Assembly: GCF_023698535.1 (NCBI RefSeq) | Contig: NZ_JALJCL010000012.1 | Span: forward strand, 62,001 to 126,000 | From: Halorientalis regularis | GTDB taxonomy: Archaea > Halobacteriota > Halobacteria > Halobacteriales > Haloarculaceae | Length of the DNA: 64,000 nucleotides | Direction of reading: 5' to 3' | Shown: piece after piece, positions 17,695 to 27,462 of the stretch | How the letters are laid out: the number at the start of each line of letters is the position of its first letter | Position numbering within the stretch: position 1 is the stretch's first letter | The notes under the pieces: generated by a model | Databases searched by the model: none | What the model was told of the DNA's origin: nothing | The model's input: only the letters and a program-made list of their open reading frames with translations | Translations under genes and position numbers: made by a program

Positions 17695-18978
17695 ATGTCA
17701 GAAGACCGCGACCGTGGGATTTCGCGGCGGACGTTCGCCAAGTCCGCCGTCGCGATCGGGGGGACGGCCGCGCTCTCGGCCTGTCTAGACTGGTTCGGTG
17801 GCCCGGACGTACCCCAGGGCCCGTCGGACCTGTCGACGCTCCCCGCCCGTCAGCACGCCTGGAACGACACCCTCTCGACCGACCAGCACGGCAACGTGGT
17901 CACGCCCCGGCACCACGTCTTGCTCCTTCTGAACTACGACGGGAGCGGTCGGCCGTCAGAAGCCGACCGCGAACGGGTCGAACAGGCGTTCCGAAGTCTC
18001 GAACACGCCTACCGTCGCGGGAACGACGGTCTCCTCTTTACTATGGGATATACGCCGTCGTACTTCGATCGGTTCGACGGGGAACTCCCCGAGGCCGTCG
18101 ACCTGCCGGCACCAGCGGCGATGGCTCCCTTCGAGGACCCCGACTTTGATACGCCCGACGCCGTCGTTCACCTCGCCAGCGATTACTCGCAGGTCGTCCT
18201 CGCCGCCGAGGAGGCGCTGAAGGGCACCCAGGCGGAACTCAATGGTGTCGAGATGAACGGCTCCGTCGACGGCGTCCTCTCCGTCGCGGACCGTCGGACG
18301 GGGTTCATCGGCGAGGGGCTCCCGGCCAGAAACGACGACGTCGACGGCGTGCCCGAAGGTGAGGTGCCTGAGGAGTCACCCCTGTACATGGGCTTCAAAT
18401 CCGGGTTCGAGAAGAATCAGGCCAGTGAGGATCGCGTGACCATCCAGTCCGGCCCCTTCGCCGACGGCACGACCCAGCACCTCTCGCTCATCCGCCTCCA
18501 CCTCCAGCAGTGGTACGAACAGGACAGCCGCTTTCACAGGGTGGCCACGATGTTCTGCCCCGCACACGCCCAGAACGACACGGTCGAGGGCGTCGGCGAC
18601 AACCTCGGTGATTCGAGCAAGATGAGCGAGACGGGGTGTCCGGCACACACGACCGAGGATGCGCGGGAGAAAGGGGTAGTCGGCCACTCGCAGAAAACGG
18701 CTCGCGCCCGCGAAAACGATTCACCGATCATCCTCCGGCGGGACTTCGACTCGACTATCGGTGATCGTGCGTCGCTGCACTTCCTCTCGCTCCAGCGGGG
18801 GATCGGCGACTTCGTGCAGACTCGTGAGGCGATGAACGGCACCGACGTGGCCGACGAGTCGGCCGTCGGCCAGCGCACCAACAACGGTATCCTCCAGTAC
18901 ATGACCGTCGAACGCCGCGGGAACTACCTACTCCCGCCCCGACAGCACCGCTCGCTACCGACCCCAAACCCGAAGTGA
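17695..18978 (+). CDS. Tat-exported DyP-peroxidase-like lipoprotein
   Basis: 427 residues from ATG 17695, chosen because the Tat motif SRRTFAKSAV follows directly; the frame extends 19 codons upstream. Lipobox LSAC near residue 31. A ferredoxin-like start (PRHHVLLLLNYDG), then MGFKSGFEKN, and near the C-terminus SPIILRRDFDS and LHFLSLQRGIGDFVQTREAMN, which match the order of motifs in dye-decolorizing (DyP/EfeB) peroxidases. The distal GxxDG motif appears as GFKSG, that is without Asp, so normal peroxidase activity is doubtful. A His in VGHSQKTAR is a candidate haem ligand. Extracellular haem or iron handling is plausible. Confidence 0.55.
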   Translation: MSEDRDRGISRRTFAKSAVAIGGTAALSACLDWFGGPDVPQGPSDLSTLPARQHAWNDTLSTDQHGNVVTPRHHVLLLLNYDGSGRPSEADRERVEQAFRSLEHAYRRGNDGLLFTMGYTPSYFDRFDGELPEAVDLPAPAAMAPFEDPDFDTPDAVVHLASDYSQVVLAAEEALKGTQAELNGVEMNGSVDGVLSVADRRTGFIGEGLPARNDDVDGVPEGEVPEESPLYMGFKSGFEKNQASEDRVTIQSGPFADGTTQHLSLIRLHLQQWYEQDSRFHRVATMFCPAHAQNDTVEGVGDNLGDSSKMSETGCPAHTTEDAREKGVVGHSQKTARARENDSPIILRRDFDSTIGDRASLHFLSLQRGIGDFVQTREAMNGTDVADESAVGQRTNNGILQYMTVERRGNYLLPPRQHRSLPTPNPK

Positions 18979-18991
18979 GGTTCGCGGCGGC

Positions 18992-20176
18992 TCAGGCCGT
19001 CGGGGCCGCACAGGTGCCACCGCCTGTACTGGCATCGTCGTCGGTCTCGCCGACGGGATCAGTCGACCGGAGGAAACTCCAGAGTAGCATCGACACTGCA
19101 CCAGCGAAAAAGAGGCCGCCGACCGGTGAAGTGGGGTCCATGAACGCCCAGTAGACCGGGCTGGCCGCGGTGCCGAAGGCCGCGCCCACGACACCGTACA
19201 TCGCCGGGGCGCAGCAACAGCAGGCAGTCGCGCCCGAGGAGACGACGGCACCCACGGACGCTCCGCCGGAGTCGACCTCGCGGGTCACCTGCCACTGCTG
19301 GGTGATCGACGCCGCGTTCAGCGTGATCAGACCGCCCAGGATCAGGGTCAACAGGACCGTCCCGATAGACACGTACCCCGCCAACGGGATAGCGGGGACG
19401 TAGAACTCCAGAGCCGGCCAGTAGACCAGCGGGCTCCCGACTCGGAACAGTCGGACGAACCCCTCTCCGCTCATCCCGACGCCGAGGTCGGGGTTCAGGG
19501 TCAGCGACCCCGCCGAGAACGCGAAAAAGCCGGCGAAGGCCAGGAGTGCGAGTCCGCCGACCCGACGGGGCCACCGCCGCCCCAGGAGGAGGCGAACCCG
19601 CTCGCGGCGCTCCGTCCAGAGGACGTAGCCGATCGTCGCGGGCACAGCGGCCGCGATCAAATACCCGACGGGATTCGTGAGCCCGCCGGCGGGAAGGAGT
19701 GCGGGATAGACGACCCACGCGGCCAGCAGGACGCCTAGCGCGGTGTAACGAGGTCGGCGAGGCCAGTAGCGAATCCCCAGCAGCAGACTGCCGACGACCA
19801 TCCCCGTCCCGGCGAGCAGGTTCAGCACCTCGAACCAGCCGGTCCAGTCGGGAGCCGTCGGCGGTGTCACCTGAATCTCGACGAGGCCGATGCTCCCGAA
19901 CAGGATCAACACGAGTCCGACCACGAGTACGGGCAGCGAGTAGTATCTGGATCGGTCGGCCCGGAGCAACCGGACACTCAGCCCGCCGGCAGCGAGTCCG
20001 ACCACGACGAAAACGAGAAGGACCCAATGGGGCGTGCCAGCATGTGCGGTGCCGGTATGGGCCTGGACGCCCGGGACGATCTGGAGCGTGACGAAGGCGA
20101 CGATAGCAGCGGGGATCGACCGCCGAATCCAACGCGCCCGACCGCCGGTTTCTCCCGTCGTCTGCATCCCTGCCAT
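18992..20176 (-). CDS. Polytopic membrane protein with CCCC motif
   Basis: 394 residues, nine to ten membrane helices. The N-terminus has a signal-like helix ending in a His-rich segment, AHTGTAHAGTPHW. Near residue 316 is ATACCCCAPAMYGVVGAAFG, four consecutive cysteines at the start of a helix, followed by VYWAFMDP. The last residues include another Cys (GGGTCAAPTA). Such Cys and His placement suggests binding of a soft metal such as Cu. I do not recognise a named family. It is divergent from the P19-like lipoprotein gene (start 20284) and convergent with the DyP-like gene. An alternative start is Met4. Confidence 0.65.
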   Translation of the reverse strand: MAGMQTTGETGGRARWIRRSIPAAIVAFVTLQIVPGVQAHTGTAHAGTPHWVLLVFVVVGLAAGGLSVRLLRADRSRYYSLPVLVVGLVLILFGSIGLVEIQVTPPTAPDWTGWFEVLNLLAGTGMVVGSLLLGIRYWPRRPRYTALGVLLAAWVVYPALLPAGGLTNPVGYLIAAAVPATIGYVLWTERRERVRLLLGRRWPRRVGGLALLAFAGFFAFSAGSLTLNPDLGVGMSGEGFVRLFRVGSPLVYWPALEFYVPAIPLAGYVSIGTVLLTLILGGLITLNAASITQQWQVTREVDSGGASVGAVVSSGATACCCCAPAMYGVVGAAFGTAASPVYWAFMDPTSPVGGLFFAGAVSMLLWSFLRSTDPVGETDDDASTGGGTCAAPTA

Positions 20177-20283
20177 TTCGTGTCGATTCCCGAGTCCGGA
20201 TCAAGAGGATTCTGGTCCATCTCTCGAAATCCGCCGATTCGACGGTCGTACCAGAATTTCTTTTCGAGAAGACCCCCGAACCA

Positions 20284-21360
20284 ATGGTAATGAAGCGCAG
20301 ACAGTATCTCGCCGTTCTCGGGACGGGGAGCGTCGCGAGTGTCGCGGGGTGTATGGGGTTGCTGGAGACGGAGCAGCGATCGGTACGCATGCCGCCGCTG
20401 GTTGACAACCGACCGTCGGCAGTGTACATCCCGACCCACGTCGAGGGGATGGAGATGGCGGGGATGAAGGAAGCAAGCCGGCTTCGACTCGCGCTCTCCT
20501 ACAGTTTCCCGCACCGGTTCTGGACTGTCGACATCGACCGTACGAATCAGGTGTCGGTCCAGTCCGACGACTCGGCTCACCTGATGGTGAGCGTCTGGGA
20601 TGGTGAGACGAATACGGTAATTCCCACATCGAACGCGTCGGTGACGGTCACACAGAACGGGAGTACGGTCACACAGAAGGATATGTGGCCGATGCTCTCT
20701 CAGAACATGGGCTTTCACTACGGTGACAACGTCCAGTTGGATGGCGACGGCACCTACGAGGTCAACGTTCGGTTCGGTCCCGTCGGGACGCGTCGTACCG
20801 GTGCATTCCGGGATCAGTTCGGTGAACAGGCAACGCCCTCTTTCACGATGGAATTCAGCCAGTCGAAGCTGGAAACACTCATGTTCAAGCGACTCAGTGA
20901 TCGCGAGGGTAACCGAGGCGCGGTAACCCCGATGGACATGGAGATGATGCCGATTCCACAACTCCCGAAGCCGGACGGGATGCCAGGATCGGTCCTCGGG
21001 ACTGGGACCAGCGGTGACGCGAAATTCGTCGCGACGGTACTCGATTCGCCGCCGGCCGGCGTCGAGGGATCGGGCTCGTATCTCGCCGTGTCGGCGCGGA
21101 CGCCGCACAATCGGTTCCCGATTCCGATGATGTCGATGACGGCCACTGTCTCCGGGGGCGACAAGTCGAAGTTCGACGGACCACTGACCAGCACACTCGA
21201 CCCCAACCTGAAGTACCACTACGGGGCAGTCGTCGACGGGATCGAGTCCGGCGATACCATCACGATCACACCCCAGTCCGTCCCACAGGTCGCACGCCAC
21301 GAGGGGTACGAGATGGCGTTTCTCGACATGTCGGAGATGGAGCTAACGGTCGAGGGCTAG
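20284..21360 (+). CDS. P19/Tp34-like metal-binding lipoprotein (Iron_transport family-like)
   Basis: 358 residues. N-terminus KRRQYLAVLGTGSVASVAGC: Tat-like motif and lipobox with Cys23, so anchored outside the membrane. The middle contains YIPTHVEGMEMAGM and QKDMWPMLSQNMGFHYGDNVQLDGDGTYEVNVRFGPV, which matches the HYGxNVxLxGxGTYxV core of the periplasmic P19/Tp34 iron-transport proteins, where Met, His and Glu ligate Cu and Fe. The Met-rich stretch MDMEMMPIPQLPKPDGMPG is a further possible metal site. Start at ATG 20284; a second ATG at 20290 is equally possible. P19 usually pairs with an Ftr1-type permease; none is visible here, so the neighbouring membrane proteins may take that place. Confidence 0.7.
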   Translation: MVMKRRQYLAVLGTGSVASVAGCMGLLETEQRSVRMPPLVDNRPSAVYIPTHVEGMEMAGMKEASRLRLALSYSFPHRFWTVDIDRTNQVSVQSDDSAHLMVSVWDGETNTVIPTSNASVTVTQNGSTVTQKDMWPMLSQNMGFHYGDNVQLDGDGTYEVNVRFGPVGTRRTGAFRDQFGEQATPSFTMEFSQSKLETLMFKRLSDREGNRGAVTPMDMEMMPIPQLPKPDGMPGSVLGTGTSGDAKFVATVLDSPPAGVEGSGSYLAVSARTPHNRFPIPMMSMTATVSGGDKSKFDGPLTSTLDPNLKYHYGAVVDGIESGDTITITPQSVPQVARHEGYEMAFLDMSEMELTVEG

Positions 21361-21396
21361 CATATCGACGGAATATTCATCTTCGCGGAGGTCTCG

Positions 21397-21984
21397 TTAC
21401 TCCAGGAATCTCCTGAAGAGGCGAAGTAGAGCGGTGTTGGACTGTTCTCCGCCGTATACTCTGAGGGAATCGACACCCGCGAGCCCGTGTTCCCCGGAAT
21501 CGTCACGCTCCCAGTACAGCCATGCCGCTTCCTCGCTCCCGTCGAGTCCCGTGTCCTCGACTGGGAACTCCAGAACGAGCGACTCGTCACTCTCGCCGTG
21601 TCCGCTCTCGATTTCGGTCACGTCTCCATCACCCGCCGGTCGCGCACCACCCCCATCTTGCAGATCGAACCGTGAGCCGAACCGATACCGCACCGCCTCT
21701 TCAGTCGGGTCGAAGGTCTCTCGCTCGCCGTCACCGTTCAAGTACTCGGTCGGATGGACGGCCACGGACACGGAGTCGTGTTCCGCCAGATCGATGAAAT
21801 TGTCTTCGTTCTGGGGCTGGATATCGATATCCAACTGCGTCGGAAAGTGTGCAGCCGCGACACCGCTCACGGCCGGGATGGCCGCGGCTCCCACTCCGAT
21901 ACCGACGGCATTCCCGAGCAGCCGTCTTCGGGTAGTAGTCTTCGTCGATACGTCCATGGCCGCCCGCTGTGTCCGGTCGTTCAT
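21397..21984 (-). CDS. Tat-exported secreted protein with IDIxPxxxxNxIxL-type domain
   Basis: 195 residues. Tat signal TTTRRRLLGNAVGIGVGAAA, cleavage likely near VAAAH (about 45), no lipobox, so released. The mature part begins LDIDIQPQNEDNFIDL and continues VSVAVHPTEYLNG, RYRFGSRFDLQDGGGARPAG and LVLEFPVEDTGLDGSE, the layout of a small beta-sandwich domain common in archaeal and environmental bacterial exoproteins. Function unknown; acidic pairs suggest calcium binding. It is convergent with the P19-like gene and shares the divergent 22 kb region with the wHTH regulator. Confidence 0.65.
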   Translation of the reverse strand: MNDRTQRAAMDVSTKTTTRRRLLGNAVGIGVGAAAIPAVSGVAAAHFPTQLDIDIQPQNEDNFIDLAEHDSVSVAVHPTEYLNGDGERETFDPTEEAVRYRFGSRFDLQDGGGARPAGDGDVTEIESGHGESDESLVLEFPVEDTGLDGSEEAAWLYWERDDSGEHGLAGVDSLRVYGGEQSNTALLRLFRRFLE

Positions 21985-22290
21985 ACTACATTCTTAAATC
22001 GATCCGTTTGCCGCATAGCGGTTCTGGCGCGATCACCGAATTCATTTGAGACCAGCCGACTGGATGGGAGACCTCAACTGCGGGATCGTTTGAGGCAGGT
22101 GAACGCCGTTCGAGAGCTACACCACGTCCGCTAGTTTCGTCCGTTGTCGGACGCTTCCAGATACGACACCGGTCGCATCTGGTTCGGTCATTGAAACCGG
22201 TCGACGGATCGTGAGGTATAGAAGGGGCTCCCGCTATATTGTGGGCAAGAAGCACACGGACCGGATCACTGCTACACCAATAGTCCATAG
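21985..22290. other. Intergenic region, divergent promoters
   Basis: No gene seen. It separates the Tat-exported protein (minus, start 21984) from the two-domain wHTH regulator (plus, start 22291). The A+T-rich stretch ATTCTTAAATC near 21990-22000 is close to the minus start, but no convincing operator was found. Confidence 0.5.
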
Positions 22291-22830
22291 ATGTCTGATA
22301 CAAGAACGAGTATCGCGTCCGAGATTCGCCGAACGCCGGGGATTCACTTCAACGAACTTACCCGGGCCCTCGATCTCGCACCGGGACAGGTCCAGTACCA
22401 TCTCAAGAAGCTCACCGGGACCGACGAAGTCGTCGAAGAATCCCTGTACGGACGGACTCACTACTATCCGGCAAACTATGGATCGTGGGAGCGAGGGGCG
22501 CTGGCCGTATTACGGAGGGAGACGGCCCGCGATATTCTGGTGTACCTGCTGACCAACGGCCAGACAAGTCCAGCCACCGTCGCGGACGGCGTGGGGATTG
22601 CACGAAGTACGCTCGAGTGGCATCTCGATCACCTCGTCGAACAGGACCTCGTCGAAAAGGAGCGCGACCATCGGAATCATGTCACGTTGGTCGTCTCACA
22701 TCCGAAAGAGACAGCCGAGCTCCTAGGACTGGTCGAGCCATCGGTCGCAGACCGGCTGGTCGATCGGTTCACGCGATTAGTCGACGGACTCCTTGACGGT
22801 GGCGCCAACCCGCCTGCGGAAGACCAGTAA
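22291..22830 (+). CDS. Transcriptional regulator with two winged-helix domains
   Basis: 179 residues. First wHTH: TSIASEIRRTPGIHFNELTRALDLAPGQVQYHLKKL (about 6-41), with a wing YGRTHYYP. Second wHTH: ILVYLLTNGQTSPATVADGVGIARSTLEWHLDHLVEQDLV (about 80-120). This tandem arrangement is common among haloarchaeal DNA-binding regulators and acts in the cytoplasm. No metal-binding Cys are present. It may control the nearby metal/haem-type genes or CtaA, but no shared operator was identified. Confidence 0.8.
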   Translation: MSDTRTSIASEIRRTPGIHFNELTRALDLAPGQVQYHLKKLTGTDEVVEESLYGRTHYYPANYGSWERGALAVLRRETARDILVYLLTNGQTSPATVADGVGIARSTLEWHLDHLVEQDLVEKERDHRNHVTLVVSHPKETAELLGLVEPSVADRLVDRFTRLVDGLLDGGANPPAEDQ

Positions 22831-23055
22831 TCTGGTGTGTGTTCATCCGTCTCACCGGCACCACACTCGAATTCTGAGTGATAGGGGTCCGTAAAATCGG
22901 CTGCACAACCGAAAGTCGAACGAATCTGCCGATCCCGATTCCGAGGATATAGCCGTCGAACGTATCGTTCCAGTCTGCCAAGTGGCCAGTGATTACAATT
23001 CGATGGGTGGACCAGAATCCGCTTTGTTATCGGAGCTCACACTTCGAGTTGTGGT

Positions 23056-23574
23056 ATGAAACAGGCACAGTTGTTTTCGTCATTTCGGAGGGCAATCGTT
23101 CCCGGAATCAGCTATCACCAACTGGCTCTGACCACACTGATCGGAACATACCTCCTCATGATTCTCGGAGCTTACACGAGCGCGATTGGGGCCGGTCTGG
23201 CGTGTCCCGACTGGCCAGCCTGTTATGGCACTCTCGTTCCGTTCTTGCATCCAGAAATTATCGCGAGTTCACCGTATTCGGGACTCCAGATCTTCGCCGA
23301 ATGGGCCCACCGTACCCTGGCTGTAATCATCGGACTGTTAATTGTCTCGACAGCATTCACTGCCTGGTATACACGTGACAGTGCCCTCGTAAGGGGGCCT
23401 GCTGTATTCGCTGCCCTATTGTTACCATTCCAGGTTATTCTGGGCGGACTTACTGTCACAGCATCGTTGGCACCCATCGTCGTGACATCCCATCTCGCGA
23501 CAGCGACATTGATACTGATTGCACTGACAGCGACGACAGTTGCAAGTTGGCCCTCGATTGTTATCACTCACTGA
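23056..23574 (+). CDS. ctaA: Haem A synthase CtaA/Cox15-like protein, half-size
   Basis: 172 residues, four membrane helices. It converts haem O to haem A for terminal oxidases in its family. Conserved features of one CtaA half are all visible: the extracellular Cys pair in ACPDWPACYG, the EWAHR motif (ExxH) after helix 1-2 and TSHLATA with the second His ligand in helix 4. Bacterial enzymes have two such halves (eight helices); some archaeal enzymes have one. Here the gene ends 34 bases before the transposase frame, so natural half-size and truncation by the IS cannot be distinguished. Confidence 0.75.
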   Translation: MKQAQLFSSFRRAIVPGISYHQLALTTLIGTYLLMILGAYTSAIGAGLACPDWPACYGTLVPFLHPEIIASSPYSGLQIFAEWAHRTLAVIIGLLIVSTAFTAWYTRDSALVRGPAVFAALLLPFQVILGGLTVTASLAPIVVTSHLATATLILIALTATTVASWPSIVITH

Positions 23575-23608
23575 CAGTGTATTTTGAGATGATTTCAGGT
23601 TCTACGTA

Positions 23609-25222
23609 ATGGAGTGTACAACGGACCCGTACTCTGCCCGCGATAGTCGGATGACTGATGCCTACACGACTGGCATCGCGATACACGATGACCTTCGGGA
23701 TGGCGAGTCGCTTTCTGGTGCCGTAAGCGACGCACCAATGCGGACTAGGACACTCGACGACGCGTATCCTGACTGGCACCCTGCGCCGGACTCGTTTCGC
23801 GGGATGCTCCGACTGTTCATCTACCGAGAGATCACGGGCGATAGCTACCGCTCCTTGGCTCAGTACCAAGAGCTGGCCGACGCGTTTGGACTGCATCACA
23901 TCCCCGACGAATCAGTGCTCTCCCGAACGTGGCGTAATCGCTTCAACGATGAGGTCCGCGAATTCATCACTATCGGTGCCCACTTCGTCGTCAAAGAAGT
24001 CCACGATCGCGGGCCGGCCATCCCGGCTGTCCGCCCGAAAGATGAGGTTGTTGACCACGAGACTGAATCTGGAGAAGACGATTCCAAAACGGAACGAAAG
24101 TTCACAGACGAGCAGATTCACCGGACGACACGCCTCGCCCGTAACCACGGCTTCGATGGGTTCGATTCCGGCCGAGCACACAACACATCCTACGGAGACA
24201 CTCAGTTTTTCGAGTTGCAGACGTTCATGGGGATGGTTGGCTGTGGCACTGCCCAAGGCGCGTCCCGCTTCCAGTACCGGCGCGGTGAGGAGTACGGCCC
24301 CCACGGCGATACTCACCTCCGATCGGTCAAACAATTCGAGTCGGATAGTCTGATCGACGGATTTGACGCAGCCAGCGACCGCCTGCTCTCGGTAATCGCC
24401 GAGGAAACCTCATTCCGGCGGCCGGTGACCGTAGCGATCGACATTACGACCGTCCCATACTACGGTGAGGTCGAGGAGATGCCGATGGTCAACGGCATGC
24501 GAGGGGAAGAGAAACGCGCGTTCAAATTTGCGACGCTGTCAATCGTCGGCGAGAATATTGCGTTCGTTCTGGCGATCGAACCAGTCCGAGAGAGTTCAGC
24601 GTGGGACAAGAATCGGTCAAATCAGGTTCATCAGACCGTCCGACGACTCGTCCAACGTGCGAAGAAGCACGTACCGATTGAGACCGTCCTCTGTGACCGC
24701 GAATTTGATTCAGCAGGCGTGTTTCAGGCCCTCACCAACCTTAACGTAAATTATCTGATTCCCACACGGATCTCCAGCACTGAACGGGAGGCGATCGAGA
24801 TAATGGACGAAGATGGACGTAATGTGGCCGTTGAGAAGGCGTCTATCGATGTTGAATCGGGCACGCACGCGATGCGATTTCTTTACGTCCCGTCGACGAA
24901 CGGCGATGGGACAGCAGTCTTCGCGACGAATCTCTCCGTTAGTCCAGACGAAGCCGAATCGTTCTGTCGGCGGTACAGCCGGCGGTGGCAGATCGAAAAC
25001 GAATACAAGTCCATCAAGAACGATTTCCTCGCGAGCACGTCCTCGAAAGACTATCGGGTTCGGTTGTTCTACTTCGTGTTCGCGGTGCTGCTCCACAATA
25101 TCTGGCGGCTCACGGACTTTCTGCTGAAGGCAGCCGTAGACAGAGAGATGGACTACGCACCCGTGCTGACTGCCGGCGAATGCGTTGAATTGGTATCCTC
25201 AGGCCTTATTCCCACGGATTAG
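23609..25222 (+). mobile_element. IS4-type DDE transposase, long haloarchaeal form
   Basis: 537 residues, apparently intact. DDE pattern: first Asp in VAIDITTVPYYG, second in VLCDREFDSAGVF, and the Glu in RRYSRRWQIENEYKSIKND, the Y-2R-3E-6K signature of IS4 transposases. The hydrophobic FYFVFAVLLHNIWR follows. Met15 (23651) is an alternative start. It is related to, but much diverged from, the transposase at 25622-27298 and faces it. I could not identify its terminal inverted repeats or target duplication by eye. Confidence 0.85.
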
Positions 25223-25621
25223 CGCCGACACCACCCGATCGGTTGGCGTTCGGGAGTGAGTGGCAACGCTCTGCTGAGCGCGTCTCAAACACCTGTGTTG
25301 AGACGAAGTGGCGATATTAGCTCAAATTATGGTTGGTTTTAGATATCTTCGCGTCCCTATTCCATCACTCACCGGCGAAATCTGGCCGTGAGATTGGTAT
25401 CCTCCGAAACTGTGAACTTCAGAATTGCGATGGAAGTTGAGACTACAGCGGGTACAGCGGGTGTATAATGCGTGGTTTCGGCCGATTCAGTGATCGGAAA
25501 CCGACTCAGATTACCCTCCAGACGGCACATTCTGTTGAACTTCCAACCATATACGCGAATTTCCACGACTTTCGACAGCGTAGCCACTCAGACGCCGGGC
25601 TACCACGGGTAGAGCTCCTCG
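25223..25621. other. Intergenic region between two convergent transposase genes
   Basis: No gene supported. It holds an imperfect hairpin after the first transposase (25282-25304) and a short tandem GCGGGTACAGCGGGTGTA near 25449-25466. The IS termini probably lie here but were not resolved. Confidence 0.5.
25282..25304 (+). terminator. Hairpin downstream of the first transposase
   Basis: GTCTCAAACAC followed after two bases by GTGTTGAGAC forms a 10-base-pair stem with one bulge, about 60 bases after the transposase stop. No strong T-run follows, so it could be a terminator or part of the IS end. Confidence 0.35.
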
Positions 25622-27298
25622 CTATCCGATTCCGGTTTCCTTCTTCACCAGCGTCAGCGTATTGTCGGCTGTTACAATCGGCGAGTGTTCGTATTCACCG
25701 GTCAATTGCACCTGTACCAGCAGATCAACCGCTCGCCAGATCGAGTACAGGAGACACGCGAACGCGAAATAGAAGAACCGCAGGCCGAAGTGCTTCGAGG
25801 TCGTCGCACCCATAAACCGCTTGATCGATTTGTAGCCGCTCTCAATCTCCCACCGATATCCGTACTCTGTGAGATGCCCGGTTCCCGTATTCGTCATGAA
25901 CACAGAGTACTGCCGGTGATCGGTGTGTTCGGAGTTCTCTTTCCGTCGGTAGATCAGCGTCGTCGAGTGCCACTCGTTGTCGCCGAGATGCAGTTTTCGA
26001 TCAGTCTCGTAGCGGTCCTTCCCCCGCTTGAGAAGTCGTTTCGCCTGCGCTTTTTCGCTAGTCTGCATCCGCTTCGGCACGACGTAGGACATCCCGCGCT
26101 GGCTGATCATCTCCAGGATATGCTGGCTGTCGAACTCACAGTCCATCAGCACATTATCGACGTGAACGAGGGCCTCTGCCGAGTCCAAGAGGTCCTCGAC
26201 GATCTCCTTGCGTGTGTCGCCTTTCCGCACCGGCCGGGCGTCCAGCACAATCGGGACAGCATTCCCGACCAGTTGGACTGTCGCCCACTGGTAGGCGTAC
26301 TCGTCTGTCTTCTCTTTTGTGCCGATAATCTCGTATTCGTGGCCCGCACGGTCGCCAGTGAACGGGTCGGACTCGGTAATGTCGATCGCGACAATGCCAG
26401 CTCGGAAGAACTCCTCTGTGTCTGCTACTCGGTCCAGCAGTCGACTCACCGCCTGTCGATACATCTCGCGTATCTGCTTGACCGAGAGATCACGGACGTG
26501 ATCACGGTGTGCGTGGCCAAGTGGTGTCCGCTCCCTATTGGACTCATGAATGAAACTCCGAGCGCCTTCGTTGACAGCCAAGTTCTCTCGAAGCCCGAGA
26601 TACGTCTGTAAGTCCCAGTAGGCGTTCTCATGAATCTCACAGCCCTCGCCACGGTCCAGTGAGAAGGCAGGGAACGCAACATCACTGACCCGCTCAGTAA
26701 CTGTCTCTGCCTGGTTCAGGATGGTCTGGTCGTCAGGGTCCGGTTCTGTATTCTCGTCACCGTGTCTACGGCTCTGTCGTTCTGGATCGCGTGGGACTGT
26801 GACGCCCGCATTCTGGGCTTTGATGAGGATGGTTCGCGCTGCCGTCCTGATGATGTCTTGGAGATCGGCCGTGAAGCGGTGGTGCCAGCTGCGCCACAGC
26901 GTCGACTGATTCGGTACCGACTCTAGACCGATCTGTTCGCGGAAATCGGGGTGTTGGGTGAGGTACTCGACGAGGGCAGTCTCGTGGTCCCAGCCATGGC
27001 ATTCTTTCAGCAGGAACAGGCGAAACAGTGTCTCCATCTCGTAGCTCGTTGAGCCTGCGTATCGGTCGTGGGGATCGAACTGGACGTATGCGAGTGGTAA
27101 TGCTTGGACGAATGGTTCGACGGTCTCGTGATCGTCATGCTGGAACCAGGTTTCCGCAACGAGACGAATATCCGATTCTACTCCGGGGAGTGACGTCCGA
27201 TCGAACAGCGGGCTCGACTCGTACGTTGGCCAGTCAACGTAGGATAGCTGGACGATCCGGCAGAAGACAGTGCGACGAGACTCACGGGTTGGGGCCAC
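25622..27298 (-). mobile_element. IS4-type DDE transposase, second long haloarchaeal form
   Basis: 558 residues, apparently intact. First Asp in IVAIDITESDPFTG, second in VLMDCEFDSQHIL, Glu in EYGYRWEIESGYKSIKRFMG, again the IS4 Y-R-E-K pattern, followed by FFYFAFACLLYSIWR. The overall layout equals that of the transposase at 23609 but sequence identity is low, so this is a different IS. The two genes point toward each other across about 400 bases. Ends and target duplication not determined. Confidence 0.85.
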
Positions 27299-27462
27299 AG
27301 AGGAATGCTGAACCCGGGATGTTCAAGTATTCGTTCAACTGCTCAACACAGGTGAGATACTCATCCCCGTACAGATAGAGCGCCCAGCCACCCTCTAGAC
27401 CATTCCTGCCGCACGACAGGCCCGGCAGTCGTTCGGCGAATCGGCCTGACGGATCGGCTCTC

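Noticed and set aside
22769-22981. Minus-strand frame beginning MADWNDTFDGYILGIGIG
   Set aside because: The start looks protein-like but soon loses sense, overlaps the regulator gene and has no recognisable family.
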